Position numbers and translations under genes: made by a program. Source: Tsuneonella litorea (lineage in GTDB: Bacteria > Pseudomonadota > Alphaproteobacteria > Sphingomonadales > Sphingomonadaceae). Taken from it: a DNA stretch of 64,000 bases. How positions within the stretch are numbered: the first letter of the stretch is position 1; every line of letters begins with the position of its first letter. Positions 44,370-53,103 of this stretch are shown here, one piece after another. The notes below the pieces were generated by a model. It was not told the origin of the DNA. It made no database searches and saw only the letters and a program-made list of their open reading frames with translations. The stretch spans positions 124,001 to 188,000 of the forward strand of contig NZ_JAOAMV010000005.1 of the NCBI RefSeq assembly GCF_025154015.1. The letters are read 5' to 3'.

Positions 44370-44603
44370 TCAGTTGGGGACGGCGGTGGTCAGTTGCAAG
44401 GCGTGCAGTTCCCCGCCCATCCGGTCCCCCAGGGCATCGTAGACCCGCTTGTGCTGCCGCACCCGGGGAAGTCCGGCGAACGATGCGCTGACCACGTGGG
44501 CCGCGTAATGATCGCCGTCGCCGGCGAGGTCGCGGATCTCGACCTCGGCATCGGGAATCGCGGCGCGGATCAGCGCCTCGATCTCGTTCGCCTGCATCGG
44601 CAT
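44370..44603 (-). CDS. BolA-family protein
   Basis: This is a 77-residue BolA protein (EIEALIRAAIPDAEVEIRDL, then a conserved HYAAHVVSASFAGLPRVRQH and LQLTT). BolA proteins bind [2Fe-2S] together with CGFS glutaredoxins, and the grxD gene follows 60 bases downstream. The start is ATG 44603; a second ATG at 44597 is equally possible. It is four bases from the DUF1476 gene. Confidence 0.93.
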   Translation of the reverse strand: MPMQANEIEALIRAAIPDAEVEIRDLAGDGDHYAAHVVSASFAGLPRVRQHKRVYDALGDRMGGELHALQLTTAVPN

Positions 44604-44607
44604 TCGA

Positions 44608-44931
44608 TCAGCTTTCGCTCATGAGCTGGCGGCGCGCCTCGACGGCCTTTTCCTCGAGCGCGGCGCGCACCTCGGCCTCGCTGACGTCGCAGCCAGCCTG
44701 GGTGAGATCGCCCAGCACCTTGCGGATCACGTCCTCGTCGCCGGCTTCCTCGAAGTCGGCCTGGACCACCGCCTTGGCATAGGCATCGGTTTCCTCGGGG
44801 GTCAGGCCCATCTTGTCGGCCGCCCAGTGGCCGAGCAGCCGGTTGCGCCGCGCGGCAACGCGAAAGGCTGCGTCCTCGTCCATCACGAACTTGCGTTCCT
44901 CGCCGCGCTCGCGATCCTTGAAATCGGTCAT
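44608..44931 (-). CDS. DUF1476 protein (F1-ATPase inhibitor zeta)
   Basis: This is a 107-residue, highly charged helical protein matching DUF1476. In Paracoccus this family is the zeta subunit that inhibits ATP hydrolysis by F1FO-ATP synthase. It has the inhibitory-type N-terminus MTDFKDRERGEERKF, the helix DAAFRVAARRNRLLGHWAADKMGL, and a C-terminal bundle. The start overlaps the stop of the cytochrome gene (ATGA). Confidence 0.9.
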   Translation of the reverse strand: MTDFKDRERGEERKFVMDEDAAFRVAARRNRLLGHWAADKMGLTPEETDAYAKAVVQADFEEAGDEDVIRKVLGDLTQAGCDVSEAEVRAALEEKAVEARRQLMSES

Positions 44932-45422
44932 GTCGTGTCTGCCTGCCTATTGAGCTGGTATGTATCGTGGCACGCTTTGCACGCGGCCTTCGTGCTGGCA
45001 AGGGCGGCCTCGATCGCGGCGGTATCATCGGACGTGACCGCGGCGAGGAGGCGCTCGGTCGCCGCGCCGTACTGGTCGACGCGCGCGGCGAAACCGGCCG
45101 GATCGCTCCAGATCGCGGGCGAAGCCTTGGACATCGCGTCCCCCTGCGTGCGCGGATCGAACAGCGCGGGCAGCGACTGCGCGAAATGCGCAAGGCCATC
45201 TGCCGGCAGGCGATACGACTTCGTCGGGGCCTTGCTCGCGAGGCCGTTCGAAATGGCGCCGAGCGCCGCCACCGACATCGCCATGCCGCCTTTGCGCGCA
45301 TCCACCAGCTTGTGCGCATCGATCGTGGAAGGTGGCGGCGGGGCGTGGTTTTCCACGTTGACGGCGCAGGCGGCAAGCGCCGCACTCGTCGCGGCGGCCA
45401 GGACAACGGCATTCTTGCGCAT
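44928..45422 (-). CDS. Cytochrome c'-like (class II) lipoprotein
   Basis: This is a 164-residue exported heme protein of the cytochrome c' / class II family. A lipobox-like LAAC near residue 18 suggests a lipid anchor. The four-helix bundle ends in CKACHDTYQ, which is the C-terminal CXXCH heme motif. The role (electron transfer or NO binding) is not resolved. It lies five bases from the quinone oxidoreductase gene and overlaps DUF1476 by four bases. Confidence 0.8.
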   Translation of the reverse strand: MRKNAVVLAAATSAALAACAVNVENHAPPPPSTIDAHKLVDARKGGMAMSVAALGAISNGLASKAPTKSYRLPADGLAHFAQSLPALFDPRTQGDAMSKASPAIWSDPAGFAARVDQYGAATERLLAAVTSDDTAAIEAALASTKAACKACHDTYQLNRQADTT

Positions 45423-45427
45423 AGGGT

Positions 45428-46426
45428 TCACTCCATCGTGACGACCAGCTTGCCCACGGCTTCGCGATTTTCCAGCTTGGCGATCGCGTCGCCCCCGCGT
45501 TCGAGCGGGAAGGTTTCCGAGATCAGCGGGTCGATCTTGCCCGCCTTCATGAGGTCGAACAGCTCGGCCGCCTGGGCGCGGAACTTCTCCGGTTCGCGCG
45601 CGGTGAAGGCCCCCCAGAACACGCCGCAGATGTCGCAGCTCTTCAGAAGCGTCAGGTTGAGCGGCATTTTCGCGATCCCTGCCGGGAAGCCGACCACCAG
45701 GAAGCGGCCTTCCCACGCGATCGCGCGCAAGGCCGGCTCCGAATACTGGCCGCCTACGATGTCATAGACGATGTTCGCGCCCTCGGGCCCGCAGGCCGCC
45801 TTGAACCTGTTCGCCAGATCCTTGCTTTCGTCCTTCGACATCTCCCCCTTGGGGTAGATCACGACGTCGTCGGCACCGGCCCGCCGCGCCACTTCGCCCT
45901 TCGCCTCGCTCGACACGGCGGCGATCACCTTCGCCCCGAACGCCTTGCCGAGTTCGACCGCCGAGAGGCCCACGCCGCCGGCCGCGCCGAGGACCAGCAT
46001 CACGTCGCCGGCCTTGATGTGGCCGCGATCCTTGAGGCCGTGGATTGTCGTGCCGTACGTCATCATCAGCGACGCGGCCTTTTCGAACGGCACCCCTTCG
46101 GGCACCGGGAAAAGCCGCCGCGCGTCGACCGCGACCTTTTCGACCAGGCCGCCGTTGCCGATCCCGCCGAACACCCGGTCGCCGACCTTGAACTGGTCGA
46201 CGCCCTCGCCGACCGCCTCGACCACGCCGGCGATCTCGCCGCCGGGCGCATAGGGACGCTCGGGCTTGAACTGGTAGAGATCGCGGATCATCAGCGTGTC
46301 GGGAAAATTGATCGCGCAGGCCTTTACCGCGACGACGACCTGTCCCTTTCCGGGGACGGGATCGTCCACTTCGTCGAGGGTCAGGGTGTCGGGTCCGCCG
46401 ACGGCGTGGGTGCGTAGGGCTTTCAT
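45428..46426 (-). CDS. NADPH:quinone oxidoreductase family protein
   Basis: This is a 332-residue medium-chain dehydrogenase/reductase of the zinc-independent quinone-reductase (QOR) type. It has the N-terminal GroES-like domain (VPGKGQVVVAVKACAINFPD), the catalytic-domain start YAPGGEIAGVVEAVGEGV, and the nucleotide-binding loop GAAGGVGLSAVELGKAFGA. No structural zinc cysteines are seen. It probably reduces quinones or enones with NADPH. It lies 13 bases after leuD in the same direction. Confidence 0.9.
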   Translation of the reverse strand: MKALRTHAVGGPDTLTLDEVDDPVPGKGQVVVAVKACAINFPDTLMIRDLYQFKPERPYAPGGEIAGVVEAVGEGVDQFKVGDRVFGGIGNGGLVEKVAVDARRLFPVPEGVPFEKAASLMMTYGTTIHGLKDRGHIKAGDVMLVLGAAGGVGLSAVELGKAFGAKVIAAVSSEAKGEVARRAGADDVVIYPKGEMSKDESKDLANRFKAACGPEGANIVYDIVGGQYSEPALRAIAWEGRFLVVGFPAGIAKMPLNLTLLKSCDICGVFWGAFTAREPEKFRAQAAELFDLMKAGKIDPLISETFPLERGGDAIAKLENREAVGKLVVTME

Positions 46427-46439
46427 CGGGTAGGGGCCT

Positions 46440-47042
46440 TCATGCAGCTATTTCGGTTCCGTGTGCCAGCCATGGCATGTCGCGTGCCTGCCGGTCTTCG
46501 TACGTGGCGATCGCTTCGTCGCGCGCGAGCGTGAGCCCGATCTCGTCCAGTCCTTCCATCAGGCACGCCTTGCGAAACGGGTCGATGTCGAACCCGAAGC
46601 GGTCCTGGAAAGGGGTGGTCACGACCTGGTGTTCGAGGTCGATCGCGATGGGATCGGTCTGCGCCACCGCAAGCAGGCGGTCGACCTGTTCCTGCGGCAG
46701 CGCGACGGTGAGGATGCCGTTCTTGAACGCGTTGCCGGCGAATATGTCGGAAAAGCTCGGCGCGATGACCGCCCGAACGCCAAGGTCGAGCAGCGCCCAG
46801 GCGGCGTGCTCGCGGCTCGACCCGCAGCCGAAATTGTCGCCCGCGATCAGGATCGGGGCGCCCGCGTATGCGGGATCGTCGAACACGTTGCCGGGCTGCG
46901 CGCGCACCGTTTCAAAGGCGCCGCGGCCGAGTCCTTCGCGGGTCACCGTCTTGAGCCAGTGGGCGGGGATGATCACGTCGGTGTCGACGTTCTTCGCGCC
47001 GAACGGGATCGCCCGCCCCTCTACCTCGCGGATCGGCTCCAT
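46440..47042 (-). CDS. leuD: 3-isopropylmalate dehydratase small subunit
   Basis: LeuD pairs with LeuC to isomerise 2-isopropylmalate to 3-isopropylmalate in leucine synthesis. The 200-residue protein has [19 protein letters not shown], the phosphate/substrate loop [15 protein letters not shown], and [18 protein letters not shown]. The length is standard. It is separated from leuC by a glycosylase-type gene and a 52-codon gene. Its ATG overlaps the latter's TGA. Confidence 0.96.
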   Translation of the reverse strand: MEPIREVEGRAIPFGAKNVDTDVIIPAHWLKTVTREGLGRGAFETVRAQPGNVFDDPAYAGAPILIAGDNFGCGSSREHAAWALLDLGVRAVIAPSFSDIFAGNAFKNGILTVALPQEQVDRLLAVAQTDPIAIDLEHQVVTTPFQDRFGFDIDPFRKACLMEGLDEIGLTLARDEAIATYEDRQARDMPWLAHGTEIAA

Positions 47043-47200
47043 CAGTCGGTTTCGGGCGCTTCGCCCGACGGGATCGGCGGCAGCTGTTCGGGCTTGTGCT
47101 TGTCCTTGCGCTTGGTCGCGTAGAGGAGCGCAGCGGCGATGGCCGCCGAGCCGATCGCCGCGCCGGCGGCCACGGCCTTGCCAGTAAGCTTTTTCGTCAT
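47042..47200 (-). CDS. Small membrane-anchored protein between leuC and leuD
   Basis: This is a 52-residue protein with an N-terminal membrane helix ([20 protein letters not shown]) and a Lys/Pro/Glu-rich tail ([20 protein letters not shown]). I chose ATG 47200; an ATG at 47212 would add four residues. It overlaps the leuD start by one base, so it appears co-translated with leuD. I do not recognise a family. Confidence 0.6.
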   Translation of the reverse strand: MTKKLTGKAVAAGAAIGSAAIAAALLYATKRKDKHKPEQLPPIPSGEAPETD

Positions 47201-47240
47201 GTGCCCATCCATGCGGCGGGGCGCGGTGCCGCGCAAGGGG

Positions 47241-47735
47241 TCAGCTCAGGAAATCGGCTAGCCCGGCCCAAAGGCGCTCTTTGTCGGCCAGCGGCATCGC
47301 CGCGAAGGCAGGAGACGACGAGGGCAGGTCGACCAGCGCGAGGTTGCTCTGGGCCAGTTGCGGCCGCCCGATGGCGCTCGCCTTGCGCCCGTTGAAGGCG
47401 ACCGCCCGAAGCGCGGGTAGGGTGGCGACGAGGTCTGCCAGCGGGGCGTGCTCGGCCTCGCGGATCGCCGAATCGAGGCTGCCCGCGCGGCGCGCCGAGG
47501 CGACCGTGTCCCACAGTGCGATGCGCGCCTTCTGGAGAGCCGCCAGACGCGCTTCGTATTCGAGCGCGGACAAGTCACGGCCGATCGCGCCGCCGACGAG
47601 ATGCCAGAACCGGTTCTGCGGATGGGCATAATAGCGCCGCGCCGCGAGCGAGGCCTCGCCGGGCAGGCTGCCGAGGATCAGGACCCGCGCGTCCGCGGCG
47701 GCGACGGGCGCGAAGGCGGTCTTGCGGCCGGTCAG
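47241..47735 (-). CDS. Hypoxanthine-type DNA glycosylase, probable CTG start
   Basis: This is a 164-residue protein of the uracil-DNA-glycosylase superfamily, hypoxanthine/deoxyinosine subgroup, which removes deaminated bases. The family signature is [27 protein letters not shown], split over a strand and helix, with [12 protein letters not shown] and the C-terminal [12 protein letters not shown]. Between the leuC reading and the first conserved residues there is no in-frame ATG, GTG or TTG. A CTG at 47735 overlaps the leuC stop as CTGA and gives the expected N-terminus, so I infer a CTG start. Confidence 0.82.
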   Translation of the reverse strand: MTGRKTAFAPVAAADARVLILGSLPGEASLAARRYYAHPQNRFWHLVGGAIGRDLSALEYEARLAALQKARIALWDTVASARRAGSLDSAIREAEHAPLADLVATLPALRAVAFNGRKASAIGRPQLAQSNLALVDLPSSSPAFAAMPLADKERLWAGLADFLS

Positions 47736-49165
47736 CTCACCAGCTCGCGAACATCGGTGAGCTTGCCGGTCACCGCCGCAGCCGCAGCCATCGCCGGGCT
47801 GACGAGATGCGTGCGCGCGCCGGGACCCTGGCGGCCGACGAAGTTGCGGTTGCTCGTGCTCGCGCATCGTTCACCGGGCGGGACCTTGTCGGGGTTCATC
47901 GCGAGGCAGGCAGAGCAGCCCGGCTCGCGCCATTCGAGCCCGGCGTCGGTGAACACCCTGTCGAGGCCCTCTTCCTCCGCCTGGCGCTTCACGAGGCCCG
48001 AACCGGGCACGACGATCGCCCACTTTACCTGCGGGGACTTGCGGCGGCCGCGCAGCACCTCGGCCGCGGCGCGCAGGTCCTCGATCCGGCTGTTGGTGCA
48101 GCTGCCGATAAAGACGTTCTCGATGGCGATTTCGGTCATCGGCTGGCCGGGGCGCAGCCCCATGTAGTCGAGGCTCCGGCGGGCGGCGTCCTGCTTCGAA
48201 GGGTCGGCAAAGCTGTCCGGGACGGGCACGCTGCCGCCGATCGGGACGACGTCTTCAGGGCTGGTGCCCCAGCTGACGGTCGGCTCGACGCGGGCCGCGT
48301 CGATGACGACCGACTTGTCGAAGGCCGCTCCCGCGTCGGTGGCCAGCGAGCGCCACCAGGCGACAGCGCGGTCCCACTCCGCGCCGCGCGGGGCGAAGGG
48401 ACGTCCCTCGAGATAGGCGAACGTCGTTTCGTCCGGCGCGATCAGGCCCGCGCGGGCGCCCGCCTCGATGCTCATGTTGCAGACGGTCAGCCGGCCCTCG
48501 ACGCTCATCGCCTCGAACACGGGGCCGCGGTACTCGATCACGTGGCCGGTGCCGCCCGCGGTGCCGACGACGCCGATGATGTGGAGGATGAGGTCCTTCG
48601 CGGTGACGCCGGGGCCGAGTTCGCCCTCGACCCGTATTTCCATCGTCCTCGACTTGCGCAGCAGCAGGGTCTGCGTGGCGAGCACGTGCTCGACCTCGCT
48701 CGTGCCGATCCCGAACGCAAGCGCGCCGATCCCGCCGTGCGCGGCGGTGTGGCTGTCGCCGCAAACGATCGTCGCGCCCGGCAGCGAGAAGCCCTGCTCG
48801 GGGCCGACGACGTGGACGATGCCCTGCTCGCGGTCGGTCGCGCCGATGTAGCGGATGCCGAAAGCAGGGGCATTCGCCTCGAGCGCGGCGAGCTGGGCGG
48901 CGCTTTCGGGGTCGTCGATGGGAAGCTGGCTGCCGTCTGGCGCACGGCGCGCCGTGGTCGGCAGGTTGTGATCGGGAACCGCCAGCGTCAGGTCAGGACG
49001 CCGCACGGTGCGGCCCGCGGCCCTGAGCGCCTCGAACGCCTGCGGACTGGTCACTTCGTGAACGAGGTGGCGGTCGATGTAGAGCAGCGCCGTCCCGTCG
49101 TCGCGGGTCTCGACGACGTGGGCGTCCCAGATCTTCTCGTACAAGGTGCGCGGGCGGCTGGCCAT
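47732..49165 (-). CDS. leuC: 3-isopropylmalate dehydratase large subunit
   Basis: LeuC is the [4Fe-4S] subunit of isopropylmalate isomerase. The 477-residue aconitase-fold protein shows [43 protein letters not shown] and the cluster motif [15 protein letters not shown]. The ATG is at 49165, with a 161-base gap to the divergent thioesterase gene (49166-49326) in which I see no clear leader peptide or attenuator. Confidence 0.97.
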   Translation of the reverse strand: MASRPRTLYEKIWDAHVVETRDDGTALLYIDRHLVHEVTSPQAFEALRAAGRTVRRPDLTLAVPDHNLPTTARRAPDGSQLPIDDPESAAQLAALEANAPAFGIRYIGATDREQGIVHVVGPEQGFSLPGATIVCGDSHTAAHGGIGALAFGIGTSEVEHVLATQTLLLRKSRTMEIRVEGELGPGVTAKDLILHIIGVVGTAGGTGHVIEYRGPVFEAMSVEGRLTVCNMSIEAGARAGLIAPDETTFAYLEGRPFAPRGAEWDRAVAWWRSLATDAGAAFDKSVVIDAARVEPTVSWGTSPEDVVPIGGSVPVPDSFADPSKQDAARRSLDYMGLRPGQPMTEIAIENVFIGSCTNSRIEDLRAAAEVLRGRRKSPQVKWAIVVPGSGLVKRQAEEEGLDRVFTDAGLEWREPGCSACLAMNPDKVPPGERCASTSNRNFVGRQGPGARTHLVSPAMAAAAAVTGKLTDVRELVS

Positions 49166-49326
49166 GGGGCGGGGCTAGGCGCGCGGCCCCATGGGGGACA
49201 AGATGGATAATCTTGTCCGTGGTCTGGCTGCGCGTTTAGCGGTGCCGGCAGGTGTCAGGGGCGCGGCCGAAAATAAACCCGGCGGCGGTCATGGAAATGC
49301 AAGGGTCCATGCACTAACTGACAGGC

Positions 49327-49728
49327 ATGTCAGCAGCGGCTCCCTTCCACTTTCCGATTCGCATCATGCCCAGCGACATCGACTTCATGGGCCACGTGAA
49401 CAATGCGCGGTACTTGGGCTGGGTGCAGGATGCCGTTCTTGCGCACTGGAACAAGCTCGCCCCCGCGGACGCGGTGGCCGAGCGGCTGTGGGTCGCGCTC
49501 AAGCACGAGATCACCTATCGGCGTCCCGCGTTTCTCGAGGACGACGTGATCGCCAAGACCGTGCTCGAGAAGATCCACGGGGCGCGGGCGTTCTACCGCA
49601 CGGTGATCCAGCGCGGCGAAGACGTGCTCGCCGAGGTCAGTTCGAGCTGGTGCTGCGTGGATGCGACCAGCCTGCGCCCGGCGCGCATCGGCGAAGAGAT
49701 CTCGCGGTTCTTTTTCCCCGGCGACTGA
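49327..49728 (+). CDS. Acyl-CoA thioesterase (4HBT family)
   Basis: This is a 133-residue hot-dog-fold thioesterase. The motif PSDIDFMGHVNNARYLGWVQDA contains the catalytic aspartate and the HVNNxxY helix of the 4-hydroxybenzoyl-CoA thioesterase/YbgC group. The substrate is unknown. It ends 16 bases before crtZ on the same strand, so the two may be co-transcribed. Confidence 0.9.
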   Translation: MSAAAPFHFPIRIMPSDIDFMGHVNNARYLGWVQDAVLAHWNKLAPADAVAERLWVALKHEITYRRPAFLEDDVIAKTVLEKIHGARAFYRTVIQRGEDVLAEVSSSWCCVDATSLRPARIGEEISRFFFPGD

Positions 49729-49744
49729 CCTATATTGGCCGTCG

Positions 49745-50263
49745 ATGGACTGGCTCTTGCCCTCGCTGATCGTGCTTGCGACCGTGCTCGCGATGGAAGG
49801 CGTTGCGTGGTCGAGCCACAAGTACATCATGCACGGTTTCGGATGGGCCTGGCACCGCGACCATCACGAACCGCACGACGGTTTCCTGGAAAGGAACGAC
49901 CTCTACGCGCTCGTCGGCGCGGCACTCAGCATATCGATGTTCGCGATCGGCAGCCCGATGATCATGGGCGACGGCGCGTGGTGGCCGGGAACCTGGATCG
50001 GCCTCGGCGTGCTTGCCTACGGGGTCATCTACACGCTCGTTCACGACGGGCTGGTCCATCAGCGCTGGTTCCGCTGGGTGCCCAAGCGTGGCTACGCCAA
50101 GCGTCTGGTGCAGGCGCACAAGCTCCACCACGCGACGATCGGCAAGGAGGGCGGCGTCAGCTTCGGCTTTGTTTTCGCGCGCGATCCGGCGAAGCTCAAG
50201 GCCGAGCTGAAGCGCCAGCGCGAAGCCGGCATCGCCGTCGTGCGCGAGAGCGCCGGGGCCTGA
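49745..50263 (+). CDS. crtZ: Beta-carotene hydroxylase
   Basis: CrtZ hydroxylates the rings of beta-carotene to give zeaxanthin, a pigment step typical of sphingomonads. The 172-residue membrane di-iron enzyme has the four histidine clusters HKYIMH, HRDHH, HDGLVH and HKLHH, with helices between them. ATG 49745 gives the usual length. No other carotenoid genes are in the window. Confidence 0.95.
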   Translation: MDWLLPSLIVLATVLAMEGVAWSSHKYIMHGFGWAWHRDHHEPHDGFLERNDLYALVGAALSISMFAIGSPMIMGDGAWWPGTWIGLGVLAYGVIYTLVHDGLVHQRWFRWVPKRGYAKRLVQAHKLHHATIGKEGGVSFGFVFARDPAKLKAELKRQREAGIAVVRESAGA

Positions 50264-50314
50264 TCCTTCGACGACGCTGGACTTGATTGCCGCAATCGGG
50301 AAAACAGCCGGCAG

Positions 50315-51256
50315 ATGGGTCGCGATCAGTCCGATGTCAGCCAGAACGCGGTGCCTGACCAGGCCCGGCTGACCCGCGCCGACCTCCTGCGCATGGAACT
50401 CATCGCACCGCCGGACGAAGCGGCGGGACTTGCCACGACCTTCTACCGGGTGCGGTGCGATGAAGCCCACATCCGCGACGTCCAGCCCTCCTCGATCGGG
50501 ATACTCATCCTGCTCGGCAAGGGCACGGGCACCCTGCGGTTCCTCGACGACCGGGTCGAGCGCGGACCCGGGTTCACCCTCGTCACGCCGACCTCGGCGG
50601 CGACGACTCTCGAGATGGAAGGGCCGTGGGATGCTTTCGGCGCGATGCTGAGCCCGGTCGGCTGGGCGAGCCTGACGGGCCTTTCAGCCGCGGAACACGG
50701 CAACCGCGTGCGGGCCGCGGCGGAGGTCGTCCGCGCCCCGCTGGCCGACGCCGGGGAGGCGATCCTGCGCGACTACGATTCGCTGTCCGACGGCGACAAG
50801 GCCGCAATCCTCGCGCGCGGCATGGCCGCCGCGGCGAGGCCTTTGCCGCCGCGCCACGTCGCGTTCATTCGCACCGTTGCCGAGTGGCTCGCGCGCTCAC
50901 TGTCGCCCCCGCTCGCCGACCTCTACGACAGTTCCGGGTACGGACCGCGCCAGGTGCAGCGCCTGACCGAGCGATACTTCGGACTCGCCCCGGCCACGCT
51001 CGTGCGCAAGTACCGCGCCCTGCGCGCGGCGGTGCTGCTTGCGAAGCCCGGCCTTTCCGACGAGGACCTGGGCGCGATCCAGGACCACTTCTACGACCAG
51101 TCGCACATGATCCGCGAAATCCGCATGTTCGCCGGGCGCACGCCCGCGCGAATCGCCGACCCGGACATGCCGTTCCTTTCGCGCTTCCTCGACCTGCGCA
51201 ATTTTCGCCAGGCAGGACCGCGTCTGGCCCCGATTCCGGCCGACCTGCGGGCCTAG
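50315..51256 (+). CDS. AraC-family transcriptional regulator
   Basis: This is a 313-residue regulator with an N-terminal sensor region and a C-terminal AraC-type double helix-turn-helix (DLYDSSGYGPRQVQRLTERYFGLAP and SHMIREIRMFAGRTPARI). No known effector can be inferred. It converges with sufE; the two stop codons overlap on opposite strands. The gene upstream is crtZ, 51 bases away, so carotenoid control is possible but unproven. Confidence 0.85.
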   Translation: MGRDQSDVSQNAVPDQARLTRADLLRMELIAPPDEAAGLATTFYRVRCDEAHIRDVQPSSIGILILLGKGTGTLRFLDDRVERGPGFTLVTPTSAATTLEMEGPWDAFGAMLSPVGWASLTGLSAAEHGNRVRAAAEVVRAPLADAGEAILRDYDSLSDGDKAAILARGMAAAARPLPPRHVAFIRTVAEWLARSLSPPLADLYDSSGYGPRQVQRLTERYFGLAPATLVRKYRALRAAVLLAKPGLSDEDLGAIQDHFYDQSHMIREIRMFAGRTPARIADPDMPFLSRFLDLRNFRQAGPRLAPIPADLRA

Positions 51257-51666
51257 CGGCGTCCGCCTGCGATCCGCGTGGCGTGCTCCTGCACCAGCGC
51301 GATCATGTTCGGCACGCCCTGCGTGCGGTTGCTGCTGAGCTGGTTCCTGAGGTCGAACGGGGCGAGCGCCGCGGCCACGTCCATCCCGGCGACCTCGGCC
51401 GCCGGGCGGTCCTGCACGGCCGCGATGACGAGCGCGACGATCCCCTTGGTGATCGCGGCGTTGCTGTCGGCCAGGAAGTGCAGCCGGTCGGCGTCGCCCG
51501 TCGGATAGACCCATACCGCCGCCGAGCATCCGCGCACCAGCGTGGCGTCGGTCTTGAGCGCCTGGGGCATTTCCTCGAGCTCGCGGCCGAGCTCGATCAG
51601 CAGGCGGTAGCGATCGTCGGGTTCGAGGAACGAGTATTCCTCGGCAATGTCTTGCAGGCTCCGCAT
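51253..51666 (-). CDS. sufE: SufE-family cysteine desulfurase activator
   Basis: SufE accepts sulfur from SufS during iron-sulfur cluster assembly. The 137-residue protein shows EYSFLEPDDRYRLLIELGRELE and the loop VRGCSAAVWVY with the acceptor cysteine, then ADSNAAITKGIVALV. It begins at ATG 51666, about 25 bases after the last psp-operon gene on the same strand, so it may be read through from that operon. Confidence 0.94.
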   Translation of the reverse strand: MRSLQDIAEEYSFLEPDDRYRLLIELGRELEEMPQALKTDATLVRGCSAAVWVYPTGDADRLHFLADSNAAITKGIVALVIAAVQDRPAAEVAGMDVAAALAPFDLRNQLSSNRTQGVPNMIALVQEHATRIAGGRR

Positions 51667-51692
51667 GGCGCGCGCCCTTAGCGCGCAGCGGC

Positions 51693-51869
51693 CTATCCTG
51701 CCAGCCCGCCCGGGCGCGTCAGCGCGTAGTACAGGACATAGAACCAGCCGAAGAAGCCCTGGATCGCGGCCCAGAGGATCGACTTGTGGAGCGACCAGCT
51801 GATCGCCACGGCGATCGCGCTGCCAAGGCCGATGCCGGCCTTGGTGGCCTCGACGCGGACAGCAGCCAT
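51693..51869 (-). CDS. 58-residue membrane protein at the end of the psp operon
   Basis: This is a short gene of 58 codons. The product has two hydrophobic helices (AGIGLGSAIAVAISWS and ILWAAIQGFFGWFYVLYYAL) joined by a short basic turn. It begins directly after the stop of the preceding gene in the operon. No family is recognised. Tight spacing and helical pattern support a real gene, presumably part of the envelope-stress set. Confidence 0.65.
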   Translation of the reverse strand: MAAVRVEATKAGIGLGSAIAVAISWSLHKSILWAAIQGFFGWFYVLYYALTRPGGLAG

Positions 51870-52136
51870 CTAGAGATCGACTCCGCTGGCGATCGCTTCA
51901 AGCCGGCGAATGCGTTCCTTGAGGTCTGAAAGCTCGATCCGCGCCGCGCCGAGTGCGCTGCCGGTGTCGGTTTCGCGCGCGGATTCGCCCCGACTAAGGG
52001 TCGCGCCCCCGGCCGTCCGCTCGAGTTCGCGCTCCTTCAGGGTGAGCCAGCCCTGCCAGCCGCGCAACATGGCGAAAGCCACGATGGCGATGGCCGTGAG
52101 CGAGGCGGCGGCGGTGACGATCTGGTCGCTCGGCAT
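51870..52136 (-). CDS. PspB-like membrane/coiled-coil protein (copy 5)
   Basis: This is an 88-residue protein with one N-terminal membrane helix (IVTAAASLTAIAIVAFAML), a short polar segment and a coiled coil ending in DLKERIRRLEAIASG. This is the shape of PspB, and the C-terminal LxxRIxxLE pattern recurs in four neighbouring gene products. It lies 27 bases from the next PspB-like gene and abuts the 58-codon gene. Family assignment is by shape and context, not by strong identity. Confidence 0.65.
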   Translation of the reverse strand: MPSDQIVTAAASLTAIAIVAFAMLRGWQGWLTLKERELERTAGGATLSRGESARETDTGSALGAARIELSDLKERIRRLEAIASGVDL

Positions 52137-52163
52137 TGCAGGATCTCCCAGTGCTGAAGGAGG

Positions 52164-52436
52164 TCAGGAGTCTTCGCGGGTGCGCAGCGCCTCGATCTCG
52201 GCCGCGACGCGGCGCGATTCGATTGCTTCGCTGGTGTTGCTGTCGGTCGTGATGCGTTCGAGCACCTTGATGCGTTCACGCAGGTCCTCGACCTCGCGGC
52301 GCAGCGCGGTCGTCTCGCCGTCCTGCGGCGGGGCGGCGAGGTTACGCCCGTGCCCTTGCGTGTTGTACTTGACGATCCGCAGGACCATGAACGCGATGAT
52401 CGCGATCGTCGCGACGATGGCGGTGCCCACGCTCAC
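52164..52436 (-). CDS. PspB-like membrane/coiled-coil protein (copy 4)
   Basis: This is a 90-residue protein with an N-terminal membrane helix (GTAIVATIAIIAFMVLRIV) and a charged coiled coil containing LRERIKVLERITTD. It starts with GTG 52436, overlapping the stop of copy 3 (GTGA), with GGAGAAGG upstream. The C-terminus ends VAAEIEALRTRED, echoing the tails of copies 2 and 3. Confidence 0.68.
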   Translation of the reverse strand: MSVGTAIVATIAIIAFMVLRIVKYNTQGHGRNLAAPPQDGETTALRREVEDLRERIKVLERITTDSNTSEAIESRRVAAEIEALRTREDS

Positions 52437-52765
52437 TGCACCTTCTCCCTGCCATCGCGCAGCCGCTCGATCTCGTGCGTCAGCCGATAGCCGCTGTCGG
52501 TCACGATCCGCTCGACCGTTTCGAGCCGTTCGCGCATGGCGCCCATCTCCGCCTTGAGCTGGGCGTTCTCCTGGGTCAGCAGCTTGAGCCGTTCCTTCGC
52601 CTCGGCATCGGTCTTGGGATAGACCGCCTGGCCCCACGCCCCGTCGAGCGGGTAGCCGTTCTTGATCCGCAGCCAGGTAGTCGTGACCCAGCCGAGGCTG
52701 ATGGCCACCACGCCCACCGCGATCATCGGTGCGAGCGCTTCGAACATCGCGATCTTTTCCATCAT
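52433..52765 (-). CDS. PspB-like membrane/coiled-coil protein (copy 3)
   Basis: This is a 110-residue protein with a membrane helix near residues 10-28 (LAPMIAVGVVAISLGWVTT), a linker, and a long coiled coil. The coiled coil (AEAKERLKLLTQENAQLK, then RLETVERIVTDSGYRL and HEIERLRDG) repeats the LERIVTD plus LTHEIERLRD layout of copy 2. It starts with ATG 52765 after AAGGAGCG and overlaps copy 2's stop. Confidence 0.68.
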   Translation of the reverse strand: MMEKIAMFEALAPMIAVGVVAISLGWVTTTWLRIKNGYPLDGAWGQAVYPKTDAEAKERLKLLTQENAQLKAEMGAMRERLETVERIVTDSGYRLTHEIERLRDGREKVQ

Positions 52766-53076
52766 GCACGCTCCTTGCGCAGGCTCTCGATCGACACGCC
52801 GCTATCGGTATCGTCGACCCGGCGCTGGTCGCGCAGCGCCTCGATCTGGGTCGCCACGTCGTAGCCCTTGTCGGTGACGATCCGCTCGAGCACCCGGACG
52901 CGGTCTTCGAGCGCCTGGACCTGGCTCGAATACTGGGCGGCCTTTTCGGCAGTCGCGTCGGCGGTGGCGCTGATCTGCATTCTCGCCACGTCGCGCTGGT
53001 GCTTGGTCCAGATGCGCACGATCGGGATCGACAGCGCGATGATCGGGATCAGAAGGGCGAGCGTTCCATTGTCCAT
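52762..53076 (-). CDS. PspB-like membrane/coiled-coil protein (copy 2)
   Basis: This is a 104-residue protein with an N-terminal membrane helix (GTLALLIPIIALSIPIVRIW) and a coiled coil with VQALEDRVRVLERIVTDKGY and the tail VATQIEALRD. It is similar in plan to PspB but not identical. Its stop overlaps the ATG of copy 3. It lies 27 bases after pspC on the same strand. Confidence 0.68.
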   Translation of the reverse strand: MDNGTLALLIPIIALSIPIVRIWTKHQRDVARMQISATADATAEKAAQYSSQVQALEDRVRVLERIVTDKGYDVATQIEALRDQRRVDDTDSGVSIESLRKERA

Positions 53077-53103
53077 CGATTTATTCCCCCTCGGTTCAGC
53101 GGA

